Positions 1-11,487 of a stretch of DNA of 64,000 nucleotides are shown here, piece after piece (position 1 is the stretch's first letter; the number at the start of each line of letters is the position of its first letter). The stretch lies in assembly GCF_051020955.1 (NCBI RefSeq), contig NW_027476802.1, forward strand, positions 62,001-126,000, given 5' to 3'. Both the position numbers and the translations under genes were made by a program. The notes below the pieces were generated by a model. That model did no database searches. It was not told the origin of the DNA and saw only the letters and a list, made by a program, of their open reading frames with translations. Origin of the DNA: Megalopta genalis. Its lineage: Eukaryota; Arthropoda; Insecta; Hymenoptera; Halictidae.

Positions 1-1971
1 ATGGATTTTAAGCTAACTCGTTTGTTTCGTCTGCATTTGAAACTATGTCACTTACATCGCAAGTATCTGAAGTTAAATCATTGGTTTCGCATGGGTTTGA
101 AGCTAAACCTTCTACATCGCATTGATTTGCTGCTAAATCATGTGTTTCGCATGGATTTAAGCTAACTCGTTTGTTTCGTCTGCATTTGAAACTATGTCAC
201 TTATATCGCAAGTATCTGAAGCTAAATCATTGGTTTCGCATGGATTTGAAGCTAAAGATTCTACATCGCATTGATTTGCTGCTAAATCATGTGTTTCGCA
301 TGGATTTAAGCTAAATCGTTTGTTTCGTCTGCATTTCAAACTATGTCACTTATATCGCAAGTATCTGGAGCTAAATCATTGGTTTCGCATGAATTTGAAG
401 CTAAACCTTCTAAATCGCATTGATTTGCTGCTAAATCATTTGTTTCGCATGGATTTTAAGCTAACTCGTTTGTTTCGTCTGCATTTGAATCTATGTCACT
501 TACATCGCAAGTATCTGAAGTTAAATCATTGGTTTCGCATGGATTTGAAGCTAAACCTTCTACATCGCATTGATTTGCTGCTAAATCATGTGTTTCGCAT
601 AGATTTAAGTTAACTCGTTTGTTTCGTCTGCATATAAAGCTATGTCACTTATATTGCAAGTATCTGAAGCTAAATCATTGGCTTCGCATGGTTTTGCAGC
701 TAAATCTTCTACATCGCATTGATTTGCTGCTAAATCATGTGTTTCGCTTGGATTTGAAGCTAATTCGTTTGTTTCGTCTGCATATAAAGCTATTTCACTT
801 ATATTGCAAGTATCTGCAGCTAAATCATTGGCTTCGCATGGATTTAAAGCTAAACCTACTACATCGCTTTGATTTGCTGCTAAATCATGTGTTTCGCATG
901 GATTTGAAGCTATCTCGTTTCTTTCGTCTGCATTTGAAAACTATGTCACTTATAATCGCAAGTATCTGAAGCTAAATCATTGGTTTCGCATGGATTTGAA
1001 GCTAAACTTTCTACATCGCATTGATTTGTAGCTAAATCATGTGTTTCGCATGAATTTGAATCTAACTCGTCTCTTTCGTCTGCATTTGAAACTATGTCAC
1101 TTATATCGCAAGTATCTGGAGCTAAATCATTGGTTTCGCATGGATTTGAAGCTAAACCTTCTACATCGCATTGATTTGCTGTTAAATCATTTGTTTCGCA
1201 TGGATTTTAAGCTAACTCGTTTGTTTTGTCTGCATTTGAATCTATGTCACTTACATCGCAAGTATCTGAAGTTAAATCATTTGTTTCGCATGGATTTGAA
1301 GCTAAACCTTCTACATCGCATTGATTTGCTGCTAAATCATTTGTTTCGCATGGATTTTTAGCTAACTCGTTTGTTTCGTCTGCATTTGAAACTATGTCAC
1401 TTACATCGCAAGTATCTGAAGTTAAATCATTGGTTTCGCATGGATTTGAAGCTAAACCTTCTACATCGCATTGATTTGCTGCTAAATCATGTGTTTCGCA
1501 TGGATTTAACCTATCTCGTTTGTTTCGTCTGCATTTCAAACTATGTCACTTATATCGCAAGTATCCGAAGCTAAATCATTGGTTTCGCATGGATTTGAAG
1601 CTAAACTTTCTACATCGCATTGATTTGTAGCTAAATCATGTGTTTCGCATGAATTTGAAGCTAACTCGTCTCTTTCGTCTGCATTTGAAACTATGTCACT
1701 TATATCGCAAGTATCTGGAGCTAAATCATTGGTTTCGCATGGATTTGAAGCTAAACCTTCTACATCGCATTGATTTGCTGCTAAATCATTTGTTTCGCAT
1801 GGATTTTAAGCTAACTCGTTTGTTTCGTCTGCATTTGAAACTATGTCACTTACATCGCAAGTATCTGAAGTTAAATCATTGGTTTCGCATGGATTTGAAG
1901 CTAAACCTTCTACATCGCACTGATTTGCTGCTAAATCATGTGTTTCGCTTGGATTTGAAGCTAATTCGTTT

Positions 1972-3600
1972 GTTACGCATGCAGTTGAATCTAAATAACG
2001 TATATCACAAGTATTTGTAGTTAAACCATTTGTTTCGCGTGGATTTAAAGCTAAACCTTCTACATCGCATTGATTTGCTGCTAAATCATGTGTTTCGCAT
2101 GGATTAAAGCTAACTCGTTTGTTGCTTCTGCATTTAAAGCTATGTCACTTATATCGCAAGTATCCGAAGCAAAATCATTGGTTTGGCATGGATTTGAAGC
2201 TAAACCTTCTACATCGCATTGATTTGCTGCTAAATCATGTGTTTCCCTTGGATTTGAAGCTAATTCGTTTGTTACGCATGCAGTTGAATCTAAATAACGT
2301 ATATCACAAGTATTTGTATCGAAACCATTTGTTTCGTATGGATTTAAAGCTAAACCTGCTACATCGCATTGATTTGCTGCTAAATCATTGGTTTCGCATG
2401 GATTTGAAGCTAATCTTTCTACATCGCATTGATTTGAAGCTAAATCATGTGTTTAGCATGAATTTGAAGCTAACTCGTTTCTTTCGTCTGCATTTGAAAC
2501 TATGTCACTTATATCGCAAGTATCTGAAGCTAAATCATTGGTTTCGCATGGATTTGAAGCTAAACCTTCTACATCGCATTGATTTGCTGCTAAATCATGT
2601 GTTTCGCATGGATTTAAGCTAACTCGTTTGTTTCGTCTGCATTTGAAACTATGTCACTTATATCGCAAGTATCTGAAGCTAAATCATTGGTTTCGCATGG
2701 ATTTGAAGCTAAACTTTCTACATCGCATTGATTTGTAGCTCAATCATGTGTTTCGCATGAATTTGAACCTAACTCGTTTCTCTCGTCTGCATTTGAAACT
2801 ATGTGACTTATATCGCAAGTATCTGGAGCTAAATCATTGGTTTCGCATGGATTTGAAGCTAAACCTTCTACATCGCATTGATTTGCTGTTACATCATGTG
2901 TTTCTCATGGATATGTAGCTAATTAGTTTGTTTCGTCTGCATATAAAGTTATGTCACTTATATCGCAAGTATCTGAAGCTAAATCATTGGTTTCGCATGG
3001 ATTTGAAGCTAAACCTTCTACATCGCATTGATTTGCTGCTAAATCATGTGTTTCGCATGGATTTAAGCTAACTCGTTTGTTTCGTCTGCATTTGAAACTA
3101 TGTCACTTATATCGCAAGTACATGAAGCTAAATCATTGGTTTCGCATGGATTTGAAGCTAAACTTTCTACATCGCATTGATTTGTAGCTCAATCATGTGT
3201 TTCGCATGAATTTGAACCTAACTCGTTTCTCTCGTCTGCATTTGAAACTATGTGACTTATATCGCAAGTATCTGGAGCTAAATCATTGGTTTCGCATGGA
3301 TTTGAAGCTAAACCTTCTACATCGCATTGATTTGCTGTTACATCATGTGTTTCTCATGGATATGTAGCTAATTAGTTTGTTTCGTCTTCATATAAAGTTA
3401 TGTCACTTATATCGCAAGTATCTGAAGCTAAATCATTGGTTTCGCATGGATTTGAATCTAAACCTTCTACATCGCATTGATTTGCTGCTAAATCATGTGT
3501 TTCGCTTGGATTTGAAGCTAATTCGTTTGTTACGCATGCAGTTGAATCTAAATAACGTATATCACAAGTATTTGTAGTTAAACCATTTGTTTCGCATGGA
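1972..3600. repeat. Rare variant monomer pair (TTACGCATGC ... AACGTATATCACAAG)
   Basis: A distinctive variant pair reads GTTACGCATGCAGTTGAATC followed by AACGTATATCACAAGTATTT. It starts at about 1,972, 2,271 and 3,529, and I did not notice it elsewhere. The first spacing is 299 bp, two pentamers minus one base. It replaces the usual type C/D monomers, so it marks a local lineage of the pentamer that was copied at least twice. No coding or regulatory role is evident. Confidence 0.7.
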
Positions 3601-4720
3601 TTTAAAGCTAAACCTTCTACATCGCATTGATTTGCTGCTAAATCATGTGTTTCGCATGGATTTAAGCTAACTCGTTTGTTTCGTCTGCATTTGAAACTAT
3701 GTCACTTATATTGCAAGTATCTGAAGCTAAATCATTGGTTTCGCATAGATTTGAAGCTAATCTTTCTACATCGCATTGATTTGAAGCTAAATCATGTGTT
3801 TAGCATGAATTTGAAGCTAACTCGTTTCTTTCGTCTGCATTTGAAACTATGTCACTTATATCGCAAGTATCTGAAGCTAAATCATTGGTTTCGCATGGAT
3901 TTGAAGCTAAACCTTCTACATCGCATTGATTTGCTGCTAAATCATGTGTTTCGCAAGGATTTAAGCTAACTCGTTTGTTTCGTCTGCATTTGAAACTATG
4001 TCACTTATATCGCAAGTATCTGAAGCTAAATCATTGGTTTCGCATGGATTTGAAGCTAAACTTTCTACATCGCATTGATTTGTAGTTCAATCATGTGTTT
4101 CGCATGAATTTGAAGCTAACTCGTTTCTCTCGTCTGCATTTGAAACTATGTGACTTATATCGCAAGTATCTGGAGCTAAATCATTGGTTTCGCATGGATT
4201 TGAAGCTAAACCTTCTACATCGCATTGATTTGCTGTTACATCATGTGTTTCTCATGGATATGTAGCTAATTAGTTTGTTTCGTCTGCATTTGAAACTATG
4301 TCACTTATATCGCAAGTATCTGAAGCTAAATCATTGGTTTCGCATGGATTTGAAGCTAAACCTTCTACATCGCATTGATTTGCTGCTAAATCATGTGTTT
4401 TGCATGGATTTAAGCTAACTTGTTTGTTTCGTCTGCATTTGAAACTATGTCACTTATATCGCAAGTATCTGAAGCTAAATCATTGGTTTCGCATGGATTT
4501 GAAGCTAAACTTTCTACATCGCATTGATTTGTAGCTCAATCATGTGTTTCGCATGAATTTGAAGCTAACTCGTTTCTCTCGTCTGCATTTGAATCTATGT
4601 GACTTATATCGCAAGTATCTGGAGCTAAATCATTGGTTTCGCATGGATTTGAAGCTAAACCTTCTACATCGCATTGATTTGCTGTTACATCATGTGTTTC
4701 TCATGGATATGTAGCTAATT
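2452..4720. repeat. 449-bp higher-order repeat (15 monomers, one base short)
   Basis: A set of private variants travels together: TAGCTCAATCATG (TAGTTCAATCATG in one copy), TATGTGACTTATATC, TCTGGAGCTAAATC, and GCTGTTACATCATG followed by TTTCTCATGGATATGTAGC. The TTTCTCATGG marker starts at 2,901, 3,350, 4,248 and 4,697. Spacings are 449, 898 (2 x 449) and 449 bp, so three pentamers minus one base formed a second-order unit. The expected copy near 3,799 has been replaced by ordinary pentamer sequence. The marker recurs alone at 7,569, in the later family I segment. Confidence 0.85.
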
Positions 4721-4839
4721 AGTTTGTTTCGTCTGCACATTAAGCTATATCACTTATATCCCAAATGTTTGAAGCTAAATCATTTGTTTCGCGTGGATTT
4801 GAAGCTAAACCTTCTACATCGCATTGATTTGCTGCTAAA

Positions 4840-5918
4840 TCATGTGTTTCGCATGGTTTTAAGCTATCTCGTTTGTTTCGTCTGCATTTGAAACTATGTC
4901 ACTTATATCGCAAGTATCTGGAGCTAAATCATTGGTTTCGGATGGATTTGAAGCTAAACCTTCTACATCGCATTGATTTGCTGCTAAATCATTTGTTTCG
5001 CATGGATTTTAAGCTAACTCGTTTGTTTCGTCTGCATTTGAAGCTAAACCTTCTACATCGCATTGATTTGCTGCTAAATCATTTGTTTCGCATGGATTTG
5101 AAGCTAAACCTTCTACATCGCATTGATTTGCTGCTAAATCATGTGTTTCGCATGGATTTTAAGCTAACTCGTTTGTTTCGTCTGCATTTGAAGCTAAACC
5201 TTCTACATCGCATTGATTTGCTGCTAAATCATTTGTTTCGCATGGATTTGAAGCTAAACCTTCTACATCGCATTGATTTGCTGCTAAATCATGTGTTTTG
5301 CATGGATTTAAGCTAACTTGTTTGTTTCGTCTGCATTTGAAACTATGTCACTTATATCGCAAGTATCTGAAGCTAAATCATTGGTTTCGCATGGATTTGA
5401 AGCTAAACCTTCTACATCGCATTGATTTGCTGCTAAATCATGTGTTTCGCATGGATTTAAGCTAACTCGTTTGTTTCGTCTGCATTTCACACTATGTCAC
5501 TTATATCGCAAGTATCTGAAGCTAAATCATTGGTTTCGCATGGATTTGAAGCTAAACTTTCTACATCGCATTTATTTGTAGCTAAATCATGTGTTTCGCA
5601 TGAATTTGAATCTAACTCGTCTCTTTCGTCTGCATTTGAAACTATGTCACTTATATCGCAAGTATCTGGAGCTAAATCATTGGTTTCGGATGGATTTGAA
5701 GCTAAACCTTCTACATCGCATTGATTTGCTGCTAAATCATTTGTTTCGCATGGATTTTAAGCTAACTCGTTTGTTTCGTCTGCATTTGAAGCTAAACCTT
5801 CTACATCGCATTGATTTGCTGCTAAATCATTTGTTTCGCATGGATTTGAAGCTAAACCTTCTACATCGCATTGATTTGCTGCTAAATCATGTGTTTCGCA
5901 TGGATTTAAGTTAACTCG
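4840..5918. repeat. Locally rearranged pentamers with a ~748-bp duplication
   Basis: Here type C is followed directly by types A and B, giving the order C'-A'-B-A-B, still 150 bp per unit, repeated through about 5,010-5,310 and again at about 5,750-5,910. A private substitution, TTTCGGATGG for TTTCGCATGG, starts at 4,936 and 5,684, 748 bp apart. This indicates one duplication event spanning about five pentamers. Monomers stay 30 bp, so a plus-strand frame is open for 147 codons at 4,873-5,316. I regard that as a by-product of periodicity. Confidence 0.75.
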
Positions 5919-6289
5919 TTTGTTTAGGCTGCATTTGAAACTATGTCACTTATATCGCAAGTATCTTAAGTTAAATCATTGGTTTCGCATGGTTTTGAAG
6001 CTAAACCTTCTACATCGCATTTATTTGCAGCTAAATCATGTGTTTCGCATGGATTTGAAGCTAATTCGTTTGTTTCGTCTGCATATAAGGCTATGTCACT
6101 TATATCGAAAGTATCTGAAGCTAAATCATTGGTTTCGCATGGATTTGAAGCTAAACCTTCTACATCGCATTGATTTGCTGCTAAATCATGTGTTTCGCAT
6201 GGATTTTGAATGTAACTCGATTGCTTCGTCTGCATTTGAAGCTATATCACATATATCCCATGTGTTTGAAGCTAAATCATTTGTTTCGC

Positions 6290-7250
6290 ATGGATTTGAA
6301 GCTCAAACTACTACATCACATTGATTTGAAGCTACATCATGATTTTCGCATGGAATAGAAGCTAGATCTTCTACATCGCATTGATTTCCAGCTGAGTCAT
6401 GTGTTTCGCATTGATTTGTAGCTAAACCTTCTGCATGGAATTGATTTGAAGCTAAATCATGTATTTCGCTTGGATTCGAAGCTAAACCTTCTACATCGCA
6501 TTGATTTGCAGTTCAATCATGTGTTTCGCATGAATTTGAAGCTAAACCTTCAAAATCGCATTGATTTGAAGCTAAATCATGTGATTCGCTTGGCATTGAA
6601 GCTAACTCGTTTGTTTCGCCTGCATTTGAAGCTATGTCACTTGTATCGTATGTATTTGAAGAAAAATCATTTGTTTCGCATGGATTTGAAGCTAAACCTT
6701 CCACATCGCATTGATTTGCAGTTCAATCATGTGTTTCGCATAGATTTGAAGCTAACTCGTTTGTGTCGTCTGCATGTGAAGGTATATCACTTATATCCCG
6801 AGTGTTTGAAGCTACTTCAGTTGCTTCGAATGGATTCCAAGCTCAAACTTCTACATCACATTGATTTGAAGCTACATCATGTATTTCGCTTGGATTCGAA
6901 GCTAAACCTTCTACATCGCATTGATTTGCAGCTAAATCATGTACTTCGCATGGATTTGAAGGCAAATCATTTGTCTCGCACGAATATGAAGCTAAAAGAT
7001 GTGCTCCGCTTGAATTTTAAGCTATATCATGTGTTTCGCATGGAATTGAAGGTAACTTGTTTCGCCTGCATTTCTAGCTATATCACTTGAATCGCAAGTA
7101 TTAGAAAAGAAATCATTTGTTTCGAATGGATTTGAAGCTAACTCGTTTGCTTCGCCTGCATTTGAAGCTATATCACTTGTTTCGAATGTATTTGAAGAAA
7201 AATCATTTGGTTCGCATGGATTTGAAGCTAAACCTTCTACATCGCATTGA
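6290..7250. repeat. Family II 0.96-kb block, copy 1
   Basis: This is the first appearance of the family II assortment, embedded between family I segments. Private features are GCTCAAACTACTACATCACA (6,301), ATTTTCGCATGGAATAGAAG, TTTCCAGCTGAGTCATGTG, CTTCTGCATGGAATTG, TATCCCGAGTGTTTGAAGC, and AAAAGATGTGCTCCGCTTG before a shortened 26-bp monomer (GAATTGAAGGTAACTTG). It aligns with 9,137-10,097 at a constant offset of 2,847 bp with only scattered substitutions. Single open frames (plus 6,446-7,090, 214 codons; minus 6,513-6,704) recur in all copies. I do not call them genes. Confidence 0.88.
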
Positions 7251-8310
7251 TTTGCTGCTAAATCATGTGTTTTGCATGGATTTAAGCTAACTTGTTTGTT
7301 TCGTCTGCATTTGAAACTATGTCACTTATATCGCAAGTATCTGAAGCTAAATCATTGGTTTCGCATGGATTTGAAGCTAAACTTTCTACATCGCATTGAT
7401 TTGTAGCTCAATCATGTGTTTCGCATGAATTTGAAGCTAACTCGTTTCTCTCGTCTGCATTTGAATCTATGTGACTTATATCGCAAGTATCTGGAGCTAA
7501 ATCATTGGTTTTGCATGGATTTGAAGCTAAACCTTCTACATCGCATTGATTTGCTGTTACATCATGTGTTTCTCATGGATATGTAGCTAATTAGTTTGTT
7601 TCGTCTGCACATTAAGCTATGTCACATATGTCGCAAGTATCTGAAGCTATATCATTGGTTTCGCATGGATTTGAATCTAAACCTTCTACATCGCATTGAT
7701 TTGCTGCTAAATCATGTGTTTCGCTTGGATTTGAAGCTAAACCTTCTACATCGAATTGATTTGCTGCTAAATGATGTGTTTCGCATGGATTTAAGCTAAC
7801 TCGTTTGTTTCGCCTGCATTTGAAACTATGTCACTTATATTCCAAGTATCTGAAGCTAAATCATTGGTTTCGCATGGATTTGAAGCTAAACTTTCTACAT
7901 CGCATTGATTTGTAGCTAAATCATATGTTTCGCATGAATTTGAAGCTAATTCGCTTGTTTCGTCTGCATATAAAGCTATGTCACTTATATCGCAAGTATC
8001 TGAAGCTAAATCATTGGTTTCGCATGGATTTGAAGCTAAACTTTCTACATCGCATTGATTTGTAGCTAAATCATGTGTATCGCATGAATTTGAAGCTAAC
8101 TCGTTTCTTTCGTCTGCATTTGAAACTATGTCACTTGTATCGCAAGTATATGAAGAATAATCATCTGTTTCGCATGGATTTAAAGCTAAACTTTCTACAT
8201 CGCATTGATTTGCTGCTAAATCATGTGTATCGCATGGATTTTGAATGTAACTCGATTGCTTCGTCTGCATTTGAAGCTATATCACATATATCCCATGTGT
8301 TTGAAGCTAA
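7251..8310. repeat. Return of family I pentamers
   Basis: After the family II block the sequence switches back to family I: GATTTGCTGCTAAATC, TTAAGCTAACTTG, GAAACTATGTCAC and TCATTGGTTTCGC. It includes the 449-bp-unit marker TTTCTCATGG at 7,569. Around 8,140-8,300 the monomers become intermediate. The stretch from GGATTTTGAATGTAACTCG at 8,236 resembles the one at 6,201 (offset 2,035) and leads into family II. The window therefore holds a family I - II - I - II alternation rather than one boundary. Confidence 0.82.
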
Positions 8311-11300
8311 ATCATTTGTTTCGCATGGATTTGAAGCTAAACCTTCTACATCGCATTGCTTTGAAGCTAAACCTTCTACATCGCATTGATTTGAAGCAAA
8401 ACCTTCTACATCGCATTGATTTGAAGCTAAATCATGTGTGTCGCATGGATTTGAATCTATCTCGTTTGTTTCGTCTCCATTTGAAGCTATATCAATTATA
8501 TCGCAAGTATCTGAATCTAAATCATTTGTTTCGCATGGATTTGAAGCTAAACCTTCTACATCGCATTGATTTGCAGTTCAATCATGTGTTTCGCATGGAT
8601 TTGAAGCTAACTCATCTGTTTCGTCTGCATTTGAAGCTTTTTCACTTATATCCCAAGTGATTGAAGCTACGTGATGTGTTTGGCATGGATTTGTAGCTAA
8701 ACATTCTACATCGCATTGATTTGCAGCTAAATCTTGTGTTTCGCATTGATTTGAAGGTAACTCGTTAGTTTCGCCTGAATTTGAAGCTATATCACTTATA
8801 TCTCATTTATCTGAACATAAAGCATTTGTTTCGCATGGATTTGAAGCTAAGCCTTCTATTTCGAATGTACTTAAAGCTAAATGATGTGTATCGCATGGAT
8901 TTTGAAACTAACTCGATTGATTCGCCTGCATTTGAAGCTATATCACTTACATCGCAGGTATCTGAAGCTAAATCATTTGTTTAGCATGGATTCGAAGCTA
9001 AGGCTTATACATCGCATCTATTTGAAGCTAAATGATGTGTATCGCATGGATTTTGAAGCTAACTCGTTTGATTCGTCTGCATTTGAAGCTATATCACTTA
9101 TATCCCAAGTTTTTGAAGCTAAATCATTTGTTTCGCATGGATTTGAAGCTCAAACTTCTACATCACATTGATTTGAAGCTACATCATGATTTTCGCATGG
9201 AATAGAAGCTAGATCTTCTACATCGCATTGATTTCCAGCTGAGTCATGTGTTTCGCATTGATTTGTAGCTAAACCTTCTGCATGGAATTGATTTGAAGCT
9301 AAATCATGTATTTCGCTTGGATTCGAAGCTAAACCTTCTACATCGCATTGATTTGCAGTTCAATCATGTGTTTCGCATGAATTTGAAGCTAAACCTTCAA
9401 AATCGCATTGATTTGAAGCTAAATCATGTGATTCGCTTGGCATTGAAGCTAACTCGTTTGTTTCGCCTGCATTTGAAGCTATGTCACTTGTATCGTATGT
9501 ATTTGAAGAAAAATCATTTGTTTCGCATGGATTTGAAGCTAAACCTTCCACATCGCATTGATTTGCAGTTCAATCATGTGTTTCGCATGGATTTGAAGCT
9601 AACTCGTTTGTGTCGTCTGCATGTGAAGGTATATCACTTATATCCCGAGTGTTTGAAGCTACTTCAGTTGCTTCGAATGGATTCCAAGCTCAAACTTCTA
9701 CATCACATTGATTTGAAGCTACATCATGTATTTCGCTTGGATTCGAAGCTAAACCTTCTACATCGCATTGATTTGCAGCTAAATCATGTACTTCGCATGG
9801 ATTTGAAGGTAAATCATTTGTCTCGCACGAATATGAAGCTAAAAGATGTGCTCCGCTTGAATTTTAAGCTATATCATGTGTTTCGCATGGAATTGAAGGT
9901 AACTTGTTTCGCCTGCATTTGTAGCTATATCACTTGAATCGCAAATATTAGAAAAGAAATCATTTGTTTCGAATGGATTTGAAGCTAACTCGTTTGCTTC
10001 GCCTGCATTTGAAGCTATATCACTTGTTTAGAATGTATTTGAAGAAAAATCATTTGGTTCGCATGGATTTGAAGCTAAACCTTCTACATCGCATTGATTT
10101 GCATTTCAATCATGTGTTTCGCATGGATTTGAAGCTATCTCGATTCTTTCGTCTGCATTTGAAGCTATATCACTTATATCGCAACTATCTGATGCTAAAT
10201 CATTTGTTTCGCATGGATTCGAAGCTAAAGCTTCTACATCGCAATGATTTGCAGTTCAATCATGTGTTTCGCATGGATTTGAAGCTAAACCTTCTAAATC
10301 GCATTGATTTGAAGCTAAATCATGTGAATCGCTTGGCATTGAAGCTAACTCGTTTGTTTCGTCTGCATTTGAAGCTATGTCACTTATATCGCAAGTATCT
10401 GAAGTTAAATCATTGGTTTCGCTTGGATTTGAAGCTAAACCTTCTACATCGCATTGATTTGCTGCTAAATCATGTGTTTCGCTAGGATTTGAATCTAAAC
10501 CTTCTAAACCGAATTGATTTGAAGCTAAATCATGTGTGTCGCATGGAGTTGAAGCGAACTCGTTTGTTTCGTCTGCATTTGAAGCTATATCACTTATACC
10601 GCAAGCATCTGAAGCTAAATCATTGATTTCGCATGGATTTGTAGCTAAACCTTCTACATCGCATTGATTTGAAGCTAAACCTTCTACATCGCATTGATTT
10701 GAAGCAAAACCTTCTACATCGCATTGATTTGAAGTTAAATCATGTGTGTCGCATGGATTTGAATCAATCTCGTTTGTTTCGTCTCCATTTGAAGCTATAT
10801 CACTTATATCGCAAGTATCTGAATCTAAATCATTTGTTTCGCATGGATTTGAAGCTAAACCTTCTACACCGCATTGATTTGCAGGTAAATGATGTTTTGT
10901 GCATGGATTTGTGGCTAATTCGTTTGTTTCTCCTGCATTTGAAATTATAACACTTATATCGCAAGTATCTGATGCTAAATCATTTGTTTTGCATGGAATT
11001 GAAGCTAAGGCTTCTACTTCGCATTGATTTCAAGCTAAATCATGTGTTTCGCTTGGATATGGAGCTAACTCGTTTGTTTCGTCTGCATTTGAAGCTATAT
11101 CACTTATATCGCAAGTATCTGATTCTAAATCAATTTTTTCGCATGGATTTGAAGCTAAACCATCTACATCGCATTGATTTGAAGCTAAATCATGTGAATC
11201 GCTTGGCATTGAAGCTAACTCGTTTGTTTCGCCTGCATTTGAAGATATATAACTTCTATCGTATGTATTTGAAGAAAAATCATTTGGTTCGCATGGATTT

Positions 11301-11487
11301 GAAGCTAAACCTTCTACATCGCATTGATTTGCAGCTAAATCATGTGTTTCGCCTGGATTTGAATCTAAACCTTCTAAACCGAATTGATTTGAAGCTAAAT
11401 CATGTATGTCGCATGGACTTGAAGCTAACTCGTTTGTTTCGTCTGCATTTGAAGCTATATCAATTATATCGCAAGTATCTTATGCTA
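8310..11487. repeat. 3,178-bp family II block, copy 1
   Basis: This segment realigns with the sequence starting near 11,488 at a constant 3,178-bp offset. For example the CTTTGAAGC monomer near 8,358 matches 11,536, and the GCTCAAACTTCTACATCACA marker at 9,148 matches 12,326. It contains the second 0.96-kb family II block (about 9,137-10,097), then a run with CTTCTAAACCGAATTG, GATTTGAAGCAAAACC and GGTAAATGATGTTTTGTGC monomers. Monomer phase is held for kilobases, shifting only at the 26-bp monomer. No gene is supported. Confidence 0.8.

Larger units (their letters stand above)
1..6290. repeat. Family I: 149-151 bp pentameric higher-order repeat
   Basis: Five monomer types follow each other in order: (A) GATTTGAAGCTAAACC then TTCTACATCGCAT; (B) TGATTTGCTGCTAAATCATG; (C) GGATTTAAGCTAACTCG then TTTGTTTCGTCT; (D) GCATTTGAAACTATGTCAC; (E) GTATCTGAAGCTAAATCATT then GGTTTCGCAT. 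The CTATG of type D recurs at 43, 192, 341, 491, 640, 790, 941, 1092, 1242, 1392, 1541, 1691 and 1841, so spacing is 149-151 bp. Family I hallmarks are GCTGCT in type B and TTGG in type E. Type C is often 29 bp (GGATTTAAGC, as at 153-181), which explains the 149-bp spacing and breaks any reading frame. No gene is supported here. Confidence 0.93.

Noticed and set aside
6301..6420. Unusual monomers (CTACTACATCACA, GGAATAGAAGC, CCAGCTGAGTC) as a unique-sequence island
   Set aside because: They align to the 30-bp consensus and recur at 9,148, 12,326 and 14,488, so they are divergent monomers.
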